Below, in pieces: positions 28,473-37,358 of a stretch of DNA of 64,000 bases. The number at the start of each line of letters is the position of its first letter. Within the stretch, counting starts at the first letter, position 1. Position numbers and translations under genes: made by a program. The stretch is from Martinezella miluonensis (GTDB lineage Bacteria > Pseudomonadota > Alphaproteobacteria > Rhizobiales > Rhizobiaceae). The notes beneath the pieces were generated by a model that was not told where the DNA came from, did not search any database, and saw only the letters and a list, made by a program, of their open reading frames with translations. The stretch covers positions 62,001 through 126,000 of the forward strand of contig NZ_FMAH01000009.1 of the NCBI RefSeq assembly GCF_900094545.1, in the 5' to 3' direction.

Positions 28473-29264
28473 TTAATCCACTCCACCCCTAGGTGGCCTT
28501 GAGCTCTCGGAAATGTAGAGAGACGTGCGGAACCGATAGGCGTTCCCGCGATAGATGGTCTGGCCGGTGAGGATTGGCCGCTCGTGCTGGTCGTAAGTAA
28601 TCTCGGCGCCAATGAGCACTGGCGAACCCGGCTGTATTCCCAGCAATTCGGCTGTCTCATCATCTGCAGAATCCGCTCTTAACTGATAATCACATCTCGT
28701 GGGGAAAACGTTGAAGCGCTCTCGCAACGTTTCAAACAAAGATTTGTCAGTCAGATCGATAGTTTCGAGACCCGGAACAATTTGCTCGGGAAGATGAGCG
28801 ATCGTGAGGCCAACGAGAATGTTGTCCATGCCCCGAAGGCGCCGCAGCTCGATAATTGGAGCGGTGGGCGGAATACAAAGCGTTTCGGCCTCGTCTAGCG
28901 TTGCCGGTCGGACGCGCTGAACTAGGGTTCTGCTGGTTGGTTTAAGTCCTTTTTCGAGAACTTCGAGGCTGAAGCTCCGCAGTATGTTCTGCCCTTCGCT
29001 GTAAGTCCGCAGACTGACAAACCAGCCACGGTTCGGTAACGTATAGAGCATGCCTTTTCGAGCCAGCGAAGCTAACACCTGACGTATGGTGGTTCTGCTG
29101 ACACCGAGAGCACCGGACAATGTCCGCTCACTTGGGAGCTTGGATTCAGGGCGAAATCTACCATCTTGCAGGGCGCTCAGCATGCTTCCATACGCCTGCA
29201 ATGTGGGATTTCCCAAGTCAGGATCAATCGGGGTTAGCCAACCGGCTTTCGAATTCAATTGCAT
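28473..29264 (-). CDS. GntR family regulator with UTRA domain (HutC/NagR type)
   Basis: A 263-residue regulator: N-terminal winged helix (about residues 20-85, SERTLSGALGVSRTTIRQVL) and C-terminal UTRA ligand domain (about 105-255, containing GLTIAHLPEQIVPG). I use ATG 29264, which has AGGAGC upstream, instead of the longer frame reaching 29381, whose extra residues are arginine-rich and unlike the family. It lies between the amino-sugar operon and the divergent UgpC-type ATPase gene. Members of this subfamily sense phosphorylated sugars such as glucosamine 6-phosphate and act as repressors; palindromic sites on both sides of the gene fit that role. Confidence 0.9.
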   Translation of the reverse strand: MQLNSKAGWLTPIDPDLGNPTLQAYGSMLSALQDGRFRPESKLPSERTLSGALGVSRTTIRQVLASLARKGMLYTLPNRGWFVSLRTYSEGQNILRSFSLEVLEKGLKPTSRTLVQRVRPATLDEAETLCIPPTAPIIELRRLRGMDNILVGLTIAHLPEQIVPGLETIDLTDKSLFETLRERFNVFPTRCDYQLRADSADDETAELLGIQPGSPVLIGAEITYDQHERPILTGQTIYRGNAYRFRTSLYISESSRPPRGGVD

Positions 29265-29401
29265 TGCTCCTAGTGTTTCCTTACCGCCCTGCCCGCCGGC
29301 GGCGGGCACCCGAGCGATCTTCAGGAGTCTGCGAGGACGCTGCCGTCGCACAATGCGCATGCGTCCAGCGCCAACCAGCAAAATCCCAGTCTCCTAAAGC
29401 A

Positions 29402-29476
29402 CTAGACCAAATCGCATCCCGCCTCAACATCGTAGACAGATCAAAAAGCGTGGGCTATGATGCAGACCAATGGTCT
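29402..29476. promoter_or_regulatory. Candidate GntR-type operator between regulator and ATPase genes
   Basis: AGACCAATGGTCT at 29464-29476 is a perfect palindrome around one central base, flanked by ATGC and TGCAT. A further half-site, CTAGACCA, is at 29402-29409. Both lie in the 457-base gap between the divergent regulator and ATPase genes. The half-site recurs upstream of the NagB-like gene. Confidence 0.55.
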
Positions 29477-29721
29477 TGCATACATACCACATCGGCACCG
29501 ATGGAATGTCTGCGGTTGTCGGCGTCCTAGAAAAGGCAGGCAAAATTGCCCCCGCGATTGCAGAAAATACTGCTCAGAAACAGGGGAAACAAACCCGTTC
29601 TACTAAGACTGGCTATCCGGGATCAGCGAGGGGAGCGCAGCCCTGATCCAGGCACTCCTTCGGCAATATGCCGCCCGGACGGAGTATCGTTCCCTCTTAA
29701 AAGGAAAGGCGAGGAGAGATA

Positions 29722-30828
29722 ATGAATCGACTGCAACTGAAACATCTAACCAAGCGCTTCGGGTGCTTGGAAGTTTTGCACGACGTTAACCTCGAGATCG
29801 CGAATGGCGAGTTTGTGGTTTTCGTGGGACCTTCCGGGTGCGGAAAATCAACGCTGCTGCGTTCGATCGCGGGTCTCGAAAATGTCACGAGCGGCGAGAT
29901 TATCATTGATGGCATGAGGGTCAATGGCGTGCCGCCCGTCCGCCGGGGCATTGCTATGGTTTTCCAGTCCTATGCGCTGTATCCGCATTTGAATGTCTTC
30001 GAAAATATAGCCTTTCCTTTGCGGGTCGAACATCGACCTGATTCAGACGTAAAGAAAAGAGTGGCCGCAGCCGCCGAGATTCTCCATCTTCAAGAACGGC
30101 TATATCACAAGCCTGGTGAACTTTCTGGCGGTCAGCGCCAACGCGTGGCAATAGGGCGCGCGATTGTGCGCGAGCCCAAAATCTTTTTGTTCGATGAGCC
30201 TCTATCTAATCTTGATGCCGCATTGCGCAGTAACATGCGCTTCGAACTGACGAAGCTGCATGCCGAATTGGGCGCAACCATGATCTACGTCACCCATGAT
30301 CAGACCGAAGCTATGACCATGGCCGATAAGATCGTGGTGATGAACTCTGGCAAGGTCGAGCAGATTGGCGGTCCAATTGAGCTCTACCAGCGCCCCGCAA
30401 ACGAATTTGTCGCCTCGTTCATTGGTTCGCCGAAGATGAATCTCTTGAAGGGCCGGTGTCTGTCTGCAGGTGGCGCCCAAACCGAGGTTGAGATTGAGAT
30501 GGCTGGGCGTGTAGTTCTGCCGGTTTCGGCACCAGGAGCACTCTCTGGTAGTAATGTCACTGTCGGTATTCGTCCCGAGCAACTCAGGCTTGGGCCGGGG
30601 GAACACACCATCTCGATGAATGCTACCGTTGTCGAACGACTAGGCCTGCATACAGTTATTCATGACACATTTGACGCGGAGGCAATACGTCGCGCGATGT
30701 TTACCAGTCTCTTCACAGGTAATCTTAAGATCTCGTCTGGCGACAAATTGAGAGTTAGTTTCGATCCGGGCGATTGCCTGTTGTTCGATGCAAACGGTAT
30801 TCGAATGAATGGGCACGTGTGTAACTGA
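29722..30828 (+). CDS. UgpC/MsmK-type ABC transporter ATPase
   Basis: A 368-residue ATPase of carbohydrate-uptake 1 importers: Walker [10 protein letters not shown] (residues 36-44), Q-loop [11 protein letters not shown], signature [14 protein letters not shown], Walker [13 protein letters not shown]-loop [14 protein letters not shown], and a C-terminal regulatory (TOBE) domain from about residue 240. The start ATG 29722 has a strong GAGGAGAG site. It is a single gene, divergent from the GntR gene and away from its permeases. The adjacent operon's own ATPase is a pseudogene, so this copy very probably energises that importer, and perhaps others, as multi-purpose ATPases of this family do. Confidence 0.94.
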   Translation: MNRLQLKHLTKRFGCLEVLHDVNLEIANGEFVVFVGPSGCGKSTLLRSIAGLENVTSGEIIIDGMRVNGVPPVRRGIAMVFQSYALYPHLNVFENIAFPLRVEHRPDSDVKKRVAAAAEILHLQERLYHKPGELSGGQRQRVAIGRAIVREPKIFLFDEPLSNLDAALRSNMRFELTKLHAELGATMIYVTHDQTEAMTMADKIVVMNSGKVEQIGGPIELYQRPANEFVASFIGSPKMNLLKGRCLSAGGAQTEVEIEMAGRVVLPVSAPGALSGSNVTVGIRPEQLRLGPGEHTISMNATVVERLGLHTVIHDTFDAEAIRRAMFTSLFTGNLKISSGDKLRVSFDPGDCLLFDANGIRMNGHVCN

Positions 30829-30865
30829 CGCTCGACGGCTGCCGTCTCCTAACAAGTCCGATGCA

Positions 30866-30890
30866 GCCCGGTGGCATCTCTCCACCGGGC
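30866..30890 (+). terminator. Hairpin after the UgpC-type ATPase gene
   Basis: GCCCGGTGG pairs perfectly with CCACCGGGC around a seven-base loop, 38 bases after the stop codon. No T-tract follows, but the stem is strong and well placed for transcript 3' end formation. The stretch from here to 31144 holds no recognisable gene. Confidence 0.5.
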
Positions 30891-31144
30891 CTCGCCTCAC
30901 CATTGTGGCCTGTCCCGCTGCACTAGGCTGCGAAGCGTTTTCAAGGCATCGATGGCGTGTGTCGTCCCGATTGAGCACCGCTTCCCGTCGCCAGCAGATG
31001 GTGGCGATCCCTTGTCCGGCGTCTGGACTGCCGTTGCGTATCGCACTGCAAAGCACTCTTCGTCATGGCCTTGGAGGTTGGAAGGACGTAGCCCGCGCGA
31101 AGCGGGCTGGATATTGTCATTCGGCAACGTTTTCAGTCTTCGGC

Positions 31145-31723
31145 TTACTTGTCCGTTTTAGGCTTGTTTGCTCTCGCAAGTGGCTTTGCGCGCACAGCCT
31201 TCGTGGGAGCCTTTGCTAAAGCAGGCTTGGTTGTAGTGGGCCGCGACTTTGCTGCATTCAATAACGCGGCGCGACGCCCGCGATTGTCCTCGATCGCTTT
31301 CTGGAAGCCGAGATCGTGCTCAGCGAGGTGATCGAGAAACTCGGCGACGTCTTTCAAGGTCTCAACGATGACGTAGTTCAATCCTTCGCCTGCGCTGATC
31401 GCGTCGCGGCCAATGCTAACGCCAAAACCGCCGGGGACACGCTGAAACCACGTCGAACGCCGTTTCTTAAAGCCTGCGGTGTCGCGCTCATACTCTTCTA
31501 GATATTTCTTCCGTTCTTCGATCCTTAAACGAAAGGTATCGATCGCATTCTTCGCGCCAGCCTTTGGCTTATCGGCCTTCTTGGGAGACCACTTCTCAAT
31601 TAGAATACTCTCATTCGCGATCTCACCTCTCGTGCCCCCTCCACTTGAGCAAACGCGAGGTCTGACCGATTCCGGGGTTGAAGCAGTTGCAGGGATCGAG
31701 GGATTGGTAGTGCTCGACGACAT
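31145..31723 (-). CDS. Hypothetical protein with basic Ala/Lys/Pro-rich tail, overlapping dld
   Basis: The conserved-looking part begins around ESILIEKWSPKKADK and ends with a tail rich in Lys, Ala, Pro and Arg (last ~35 residues). Between them is a segment with FQRVPGGFGVSIG and a possibly helical, charged stretch. I do not recognise a family. The only ATG in frame is 31723, about 100 bases inside the end of the dld gene and without a clear ribosome site; the true start may be a rare codon near 31610. It overlaps dld and so may be translationally coupled to it. The first ~33 residues of the long frame are probably dld sequence in another frame. Confidence 0.45.
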   Translation of the reverse strand: MSSSTTNPSIPATASTPESVRPRVCSSGGGTRGEIANESILIEKWSPKKADKPKAGAKNAIDTFRLRIEERKKYLEEYERDTAGFKKRRSTWFQRVPGGFGVSIGRDAISAGEGLNYVIVETLKDVAEFLDHLAEHDLGFQKAIEDNRGRRAALLNAAKSRPTTTKPALAKAPTKAVRAKPLARANKPKTDK

Positions 31724-33341
31724 CCGTCGGTGCGGCGTAAAGGTGACCGAAGTTGTGTTCGGCCGGATATTTCGCGCCGCGAGCAGCTAGAAGCCGGAGA
31801 AGTTCGTGTTCCACGTCAAGCCAGTCATGGCTGGGACACACAATATAGTCCTGATGGAAGACGTGACAGAGGAAGTGACCATAGTAGAGGCGCTTGAGAG
31901 TCTTCGCCTGCGTGACCGCGGGGAGTTGCTCGAACCACTCGACCGTGTTGCGAGGAAGCGCGACATCCAGTGCTACGATGCCTCCAGCCTTCTTGTGACG
32001 TGTGATGTTATAGCGAACCGCGGCTCCGGCGGTCGCGAAGCGATGTAGAAAGGCTGCATTGCCCTCCTTCGGCGTGCATAGGAAGAAATCGCCGTCGCGG
32101 CCCGCTAGCGTCTTTTGCAGTAGCGTTTGAGTCGCAGCGGCAGCCGAAGCCGACACCTTCAGCATCAGATGGTGCTCGTACCGGTCGCGGCAGTTCCGGA
32201 GCCGTTCAGGCAAGTGCCTCGGAAGCAGGCTGCTGCACCATTGCAGCATTCGATCCGTCATATTGTGAGGAAGAAACGACACGCGCTCCAGGAGTGCGTC
32301 GATGCGGCTTTTTGCTTCAAAGAAGTACGGAAGCCGGCGCGTCCCCAGCCGCTTCACCATCAGATAGGTGTCCTTGCCATAGGTCTCCGCTATGTCGAAT
32401 GCGTCCCGATGGATATACTCTCCGGCGATAGGAAGCTCGCCCGAACCACCCAGAATGGACCGCCTGATGTCCGACAGGATCTCCGGCTGATTGGTGCCGA
32501 CGTAGAACACCTTTGCATCCTTCTCCGCCTCGAATGTATCGAGACGGACGGCAAAGACCGCTAGCTTACCTGCGGAGCCGGACGCGCCATGAAGCTTCCG
32601 GACGTCAGCATTGTATCGCGCAGGCGTCTCGGCTTCGATGTCTCTTACATGATCCCGGTATTCGTGGTCGGAGCCTACGCCCGTCCATTCGACCGCGGCT
32701 TCCTCGAATCTCCCCCGCTCAATTGCATTCAAAACCTCTTCAGGTTCGCCTGAGAGCACGATGCCCAGATCGTTTACCAGGCACAGGCGTCCATCATCGT
32801 CAAGTTGGGCGTATAGCGCCATTTCGGTGTAGGACGGCCCCCTCCTGACGAGCGATCCTCCGGAGTTGTTGCAGACTCCCCCAATGACGGAAGCTCCAAG
32901 GCACGACGAACCAATCACCGAATGTGGCTCGCGACCGAGTGGCTCCAGCGCGATTTCCAGCTCATTCAGCGTCGTCCCTGGAAACGCCACGACCTGCCGG
33001 CCATTGCCAAGAAGGTGTTGCCCTTTGATGCGCATTGTGTTCACGACCACAACGGGACGGTCGTAGTCGGAACCGAATGGTGTCGAACCTCCGGTCAAGC
33101 CGGTATTGGCCGCCTGCGAAATCACGATGGCGCCTGCTTTGACGCATGTCTCAACAACCCGCCAATACTCGACTAGCGAGCCCGGCCGCGCCACGGCCAC
33201 AGCGTAACCGTTGCCGTAACGAAAGCCACGCAAATGCCGCCGCATTGCCGAAGCGCTTATGAGTACTTGCCGCCTGCCGACAACGCGCCTGAGCTCGTCA
33301 ATAAGCTTGGGCGATGAGCGGCTGGATATAGAACCTTTCAT
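31623..33341 (-). CDS. dld: Quinone-dependent D-lactate dehydrogenase
   Basis: A 572-residue flavoprotein. The N-terminal FAD-binding domain shows VISQAANTGLTGGSTPFG and GVCNNSGGSLVRRGPSYTEM. The C-terminal part is the membrane-binding D-lactate dehydrogenase domain (EYIHRDAFDIAETYGKDTY and the final segment CFNPGIGQTSRLLKWRG). It oxidises D-lactate to pyruvate and passes electrons to quinone at the inner membrane. The start is ATG 33341 with GGAGG upstream; a frame extending to 33659 adds 106 residues without family likeness. An MFS carrier gene lies upstream on the same strand and may import the acid substrate. The length matches the family. Confidence 0.9.
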   Translation of the reverse strand: MKGSISSRSSPKLIDELRRVVGRRQVLISASAMRRHLRGFRYGNGYAVAVARPGSLVEYWRVVETCVKAGAIVISQAANTGLTGGSTPFGSDYDRPVVVVNTMRIKGQHLLGNGRQVVAFPGTTLNELEIALEPLGREPHSVIGSSCLGASVIGGVCNNSGGSLVRRGPSYTEMALYAQLDDDGRLCLVNDLGIVLSGEPEEVLNAIERGRFEEAAVEWTGVGSDHEYRDHVRDIEAETPARYNADVRKLHGASGSAGKLAVFAVRLDTFEAEKDAKVFYVGTNQPEILSDIRRSILGGSGELPIAGEYIHRDAFDIAETYGKDTYLMVKRLGTRRLPYFFEAKSRIDALLERVSFLPHNMTDRMLQWCSSLLPRHLPERLRNCRDRYEHHLMLKVSASAAAATQTLLQKTLAGRDGDFFLCTPKEGNAAFLHRFATAGAAVRYNITRHKKAGGIVALDVALPRNTVEWFEQLPAVTQAKTLKRLYYGHFLCHVFHQDYIVCPSHDWLDVEHELLRLLAARGAKYPAEHNFGHLYAAPTDVVEHYQSLDPCNCFNPGIGQTSRLLKWRGHER

Positions 33342-33366
33342 AGCTGATCGCCTCCAAATCGCCGCG

Positions 33367-33501
33367 CTAATAGTTAGTCCCACCGGCCTCACTAGAAGCG
33401 AGGCCCAGAACACCCTGGCCGGTGCGCCGTTCTTCAACCGTCTTGGAGAATTGGGCGATCGAACCTTCGAAAGCCAGTTCGACCGGGAATCCAGGTGGCA
33501 C
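33367..33501 (-). CDS. Possible 44-residue small protein or leader between MFS and dld genes
   Basis: A GTG codon at 33501 is preceded by GAGGAAGGAG at good spacing, and the frame runs 44 residues (PPGFPVELAFEGSIAQF near the start, ending GGTNY) to TAG just ahead of the dld ribosome site. I recognise no family. It could be a translated leader coupled to dld, or the tail of a decayed gene, since the remaining 200 bases of this gap show no other coding signal. Confidence 0.3.
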   Translation of the reverse strand: MPPGFPVELAFEGSIAQFSKTVEERRTGQGVLGLASSEAGGTNY

Positions 33502-33705
33502 TTAGCTATCTCCTTCCTCTCATTCACTGCAGGGGTATCTGCAATTGACGGTGACCATCGCCACTCCGAAAACTGTCTGTCAGCTATCCCGGCCGCTAGC
33601 TGTTTCAGGTCCTCGCCGATGCGTCGGATTTTCCGCTGGTTCCCACCGCAGATTGGCACGGGGCGAATCCTTTTGTGCCAGGTTGTCGCCCTTTGAGCCT
33701 CGACG

Positions 33706-35049
33706 TCAGATTTTCACCACCTCCATCGGCGGGCGGATCTTCGAACCGATGGAGAAGGCCAGTATCGAAGACAAAATCATGACAGCACCGACGATATACA
33801 TCGGGATTTCGTAGCCCCCGGTCGCATCCTTCACCACACCGGTGACGTAGGGCGCTGCAAAGCCGGCGGCGTTGCCTATCGAGTTAATGAGCGCGATACC
33901 TGCTGCAGCACCTGCTCCGGAAAGAAATCTGCTTGGCAGGGCCCAGAAGTTGGGAAGCACGCAGAATATCGAGCATGCTGTGATGGTTACAACAGCGATT
34001 GTCGTCTCCGGTGAAGTCATGAGCAATGCTACCGGAACGCTGACTGCGCCTATCAGTGCCGGTATACCGATATGCCAAGCCCGAACACCGCGCTTCGTGG
34101 CGTCGGCGCTCCAGAAATACAGTGCGATGGCAGCTGCCAGATACGGAATGGCGATGATCAGGCCTTTCTCAAAGACATCGAACTTTGTGCCGAATTTTGT
34201 CTCGAAACCGGCGATGACGGTCGGCAGAAAGAAGGCGAGCGCATAGAGACTATAAACCATACCGAAATAAATGGCAGACAGCAGCCATACGCGCCCATTG
34301 ATCAGCGCACTCATGACGCGATGGCTTTCCGGATCATGAGATTTGGACTTGCTTTCGGCCTTGAGCTGACCATCGAGCCAATTCCGTTCCTCATCCGTGA
34401 GCCAATGGGCATCCTTCGAGGAATCGGGAAGGTAGAACAGGGTGGCGATGCCTACTATAATCGCCGGAACACCGACGCCGAAGAACATGATACGCCAGCC
34501 TTCGAGGCCGAAGAGCCCATGCGCTTCAATCAGTAGCGACGCGAGCGGTGCGCCGATCACCGTGGTTAGCGGTTGGGAGAGATAGAATAGCGACAGGATC
34601 TTGGTGCGCTGCGAGGATGGCACCCAGGTGCTGAGATAAAGAATGGCACCAGGGAAGAAACCGGCTTCCGCAATACCCAGGAAAAACCGCAGCCAGTAAA
34701 GGCCGGAAATGCTGCTAACCCAGGTAAAGAGCACCGCGACCATGCCCCACGTAATCATAATACGAGCCAGCCAAATGCGTGCGCCGAATTTCTGAAGCGC
34801 CAGATTGCTCGGAACTTCCAAGAAGATGTACCCAATAAAGAAGATGCCTGAGGCAAAGCCGAACTGCGCGGCGGTCATGCCAAGGTCCTGCGTCATGCCG
34901 TTGGGACCAGCGAACGAGATCGCGGTGCGGTCGAGGAAGTTGATGAAGAACATCAGCGCGATGAAAGGCACCAGCCGCCGGCAAATCTTGCGAATGGTTC
35001 TCGATTCAATCACACTTGGTTTCGCGAGCGCGTCTGTTTTCATGTTCAT
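33706..35049 (-). CDS. MFS transporter, anion:cation symporter (ACS) type
   Basis: A 447-residue major facilitator with 12 predicted membrane segments and the ACS-type start NFLDRTAISFA and VPSNLALQKFGARIWLARI after helix 2. A longer cytoplasmic loop follows helix 6 (about residues 205-245, rich in charged residues), as usual. Relatives import organic anions such as tartrate, phthalate, hexuronates or glucarate. ATG 35049 has GGGGAGGATG upstream. The D-lactate dehydrogenase gene follows about 365 bases downstream on the same strand, which suggests uptake of a hydroxy acid. Substrate remains open. Confidence 0.88.
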   Translation of the reverse strand: MNMKTDALAKPSVIESRTIRKICRRLVPFIALMFFINFLDRTAISFAGPNGMTQDLGMTAAQFGFASGIFFIGYIFLEVPSNLALQKFGARIWLARIMITWGMVAVLFTWVSSISGLYWLRFFLGIAEAGFFPGAILYLSTWVPSSQRTKILSLFYLSQPLTTVIGAPLASLLIEAHGLFGLEGWRIMFFGVGVPAIIVGIATLFYLPDSSKDAHWLTDEERNWLDGQLKAESKSKSHDPESHRVMSALINGRVWLLSAIYFGMVYSLYALAFFLPTVIAGFETKFGTKFDVFEKGLIIAIPYLAAAIALYFWSADATKRGVRAWHIGIPALIGAVSVPVALLMTSPETTIAVVTITACSIFCVLPNFWALPSRFLSGAGAAAGIALINSIGNAAGFAAPYVTGVVKDATGGYEIPMYIVGAVMILSSILAFSIGSKIRPPMEVVKI

Positions 35050-35340
35050 TAGTCATCCTCCCCATTAATAAGAATGTTCACCCAGCTTCCTCAGAAAACA
35101 CAACGCAGCGCTTTCCAACCGGCAGGCAGGTTTACAATATCCTCGCACGCTATCGGACGCCGAGAGCCTTGCTGCCGCCACCGCGGAAACCCGTTACAAG
35201 CGATGCTTCCAGAAGCGATCGAGAACTTCATCAGCGCGACACAGCGGCGAGCAACAGCTAAACGCTCGACAGGGCCCTCACGCGCTCCCGCCGTAGTCGA
35301 GATCTGCGCCCGTATGAGGAGGCCGGCCAGTCCAACCCTC

Positions 35341-36390
35341 TTATGTCACGGCACGCCGCTCTGCCGGTGCCTGAGCATCGAGAGGCGCTCCGGATGCGGT
35401 AGAATCTGCACCTTCAGGCAAGTTCGGGTCTGACCGATCCGCAGATGCCGAACGGCGGTGAATAATCGGCACTCCGCTGGCCAAGAAGAGAACCGCCAGC
35501 ACGAAGAAGCCCTTGAGGACATTTTGTCCGGCATAGTTCCAGCCGATGAGATTCAACAGGCCGTCCAGCAGGATAAAGAACAGGGCCCCACCCCAGATAC
35601 CGGCCGGCTCGGATCTGCCCCCCGTGATAAGCGTGCCACCTATCACGACCACTGCAATAGAATCGAGGAGGTAATCGTTACCCAATTCGACATTCGGCGC
35701 CGAAAACGAGGCCCGCAAGGCGCCCGCAAGCGCCGCGAGCACACCGCTGGTCAAATAGACGATTGTCAGAGTTTTCGTAGCGCTGACACCTGCATATTCC
35801 GATGCTCGACGCGCCTGTCCGAAAGCAAGAGTGTGCGCGCCCAAAGTCGTCCTTTTAAGCATAAGTGAGACAAAGATAGTGAAGAGCAAGACGACCAGCG
35901 CAAACGCCGGAACGCCCATCGGAGCCCATCCAAGGAAGCTTTTGAGAACCGGATCCGCCGATCCCTGGAACCCTTGAGCGAGTGTCAGCGAGATGGCAGA
36001 CGTCAGCAGGCTCGTCGCGAGTGTCGCAACGATGGGTGGGATACGAATAAGAATGATTGATGCTAGGCTGACGCAGGATAGTGCAAAGCCAGCGGTCATG
36101 GCGGCCGCCAACCCCAGAACCCAGGACCCAGTGGCATCGCCCACCGCGATCGAGAGAAGGCCGCCGAGCGAAAACACCTTCGCGACCGAGACATCGATAT
36201 TGCCCGGTCCGGTGCTCATGACAAGCATTTGCCCGATCCCCACGAGCACAAGGTAGGGAGCGATCGTAAATGCAAGTGTCAGCGTCTTGGTCCCGCCTCC
36301 GGCAACCAGGAAGGTCAGTATCAGAACCACGAACGCAGCGAGAAATGACCACGTCCAGGCGGGAATTGTCAGATTGCGAAACTTCATCAT
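35341..36390 (-). CDS. RbsC/AraH-type ABC permease (second of two)
   Basis: A 349-residue permease of the BPD_transp_2 family with about ten hydrophobic segments; the typical stretch VVVIGGTLITGGRSEPAG is near residue 260. The C-terminal ~30 residues form a charged, polar tail. The ATG overlaps the upstream permease stop (ATGA at 36387-36390). Two permease genes next to each other suggest a heterodimeric channel, as in rhizobial sugar importers of this type. The 290 bases from here to the MFS gene show nothing further. Confidence 0.9.
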   Translation of the reverse strand: MMKFRNLTIPAWTWSFLAAFVVLILTFLVAGGGTKTLTLAFTIAPYLVLVGIGQMLVMSTGPGNIDVSVAKVFSLGGLLSIAVGDATGSWVLGLAAAMTAGFALSCVSLASIILIRIPPIVATLATSLLTSAISLTLAQGFQGSADPVLKSFLGWAPMGVPAFALVVLLFTIFVSLMLKRTTLGAHTLAFGQARRASEYAGVSATKTLTIVYLTSGVLAALAGALRASFSAPNVELGNDYLLDSIAVVVIGGTLITGGRSEPAGIWGGALFFILLDGLLNLIGWNYAGQNVLKGFFVLAVLFLASGVPIIHRRSASADRSDPNLPEGADSTASGAPLDAQAPAERRAVT

Positions 36391-37358
36391 TTCACCACTC
36401 GCTCAACGACCAGCCGTCCAGCGAGAACGGCAATAACGATGGCGCCTTGGACCGCGGGCTGCAAGTTCGACGACAAGTTCAAAAGTGTGAGCAGGACCGT
36501 CAGAAGGCCAAGCGTGACAGCACCGAACAGGGTTCCCCAGGCAACGGCACGCCCCCCTGTGAATACCCCTCCACCGAGGATCACAGCAGCGATCGAACTG
36601 AGCGTGTAGCCGGGCACGGCATCGATGTCGCCCCCGCCGATCTCGGCAGACAATGTAATTCCGGACAGTACGCCTAAAATGCCAACAGTCGCGTAGGTCA
36701 ACATTCTAGTTCGCAGTACCGACCCTCCCGAACGGATGAGGGCATAGGGGTTGCTCCCAAGGCTGCGAAACTGGACGCCAAGCCAAGTCCGCTGCATAAC
36801 TAACCAAGTGATGACAGTGGCTGTGAGCATCGTGATCACGGGGGCCGGTATCGACAGCGGCGGCGTCCAGAATGCGTAGCTGCTCAGCCAGTCCGGCACT
36901 GAGCCACCTGGAACAGGAAGGGCGAAAAGCCCAAGGCCCAGCCAGATGAACGACCCGCCCAGCGTGGCGATGAGGGAAGGAACTTCGCGGAGTTGGACGA
37001 GGGCGCCCATCAGGGTGTAGCCAAGAACGCTAGCACCCAGGGCAAGAAGACCAAGGGTCGGGGTGTTCGGAAGAAGCGTTGCAACGATGGTGGTGACCAT
37101 GCCGATAAAGAAGCCAATGCTGAGGTCAATATCTCCAATACTCATCATGACCATTTGCGCCTGCGAGGCGATGACCAGCGCCACGATGGGCGATAAAATG
37201 AGAGTTATGCCGGATTGCGACCAAATTCGAGGCTGAATGGTCCCGCAGACGATCAGGATCACGATCATCGCCGCAAGCGTAATGGCACCGGGGAATATGC
37301 GGCGGACGAGCCCCCTTGGCAAAGCGTTTCGGGGTCGGATGGGGTTCATACTAGTCAT
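36387..37358 (-). CDS. RbsC/AraH-type ABC permease (first of two)
   Basis: A 323-residue permease, also of the BPD_transp_2 family. Conserved family stretches are QMVMMSIGDIDLSIGFFIG and VILGGGVFTGGRAVAWG. The start ATG 37358 overlaps the ATPase stop by ATGA; a longer frame to 37475 runs inside the ATPase gene and is not supported. It probably pairs with the following permease. The coupled overlaps on both sides mark a single operon: binding protein, ATPase, permease, permease. Confidence 0.92.
   Translation of the reverse strand: MTSMNPIRPRNALPRGLVRRIFPGAITLAAMIVILIVCGTIQPRIWSQSGITLILSPIVALVIASQAQMVMMSIGDIDLSIGFFIGMVTTIVATLLPNTPTLGLLALGASVLGYTLMGALVQLREVPSLIATLGGSFIWLGLGLFALPVPGGSVPDWLSSYAFWTPPLSIPAPVITMLTATVITWLVMQRTWLGVQFRSLGSNPYALIRSGGSVLRTRMLTYATVGILGVLSGITLSAEIGGGDIDAVPGYTLSSIAAVILGGGVFTGGRAVAWGTLFGAVTLGLLTVLLTLLNLSSNLQPAVQGAIVIAVLAGRLVVERVVK

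Noticed and set aside
30829-31144. Searched the gap after the UgpC-type ATPase for a small RNA or gene.
   Set aside because: Apart from the hairpin at 30866-30890 there is no coding frame with a ribosome site and no recognisable RNA fold.
33342-33659. N-terminal extension of the D-lactate dehydrogenase frame by 106 residues.
   Set aside because: The extra part has no likeness to the family, while ATG 33341 has GGAGG and gives the standard length.
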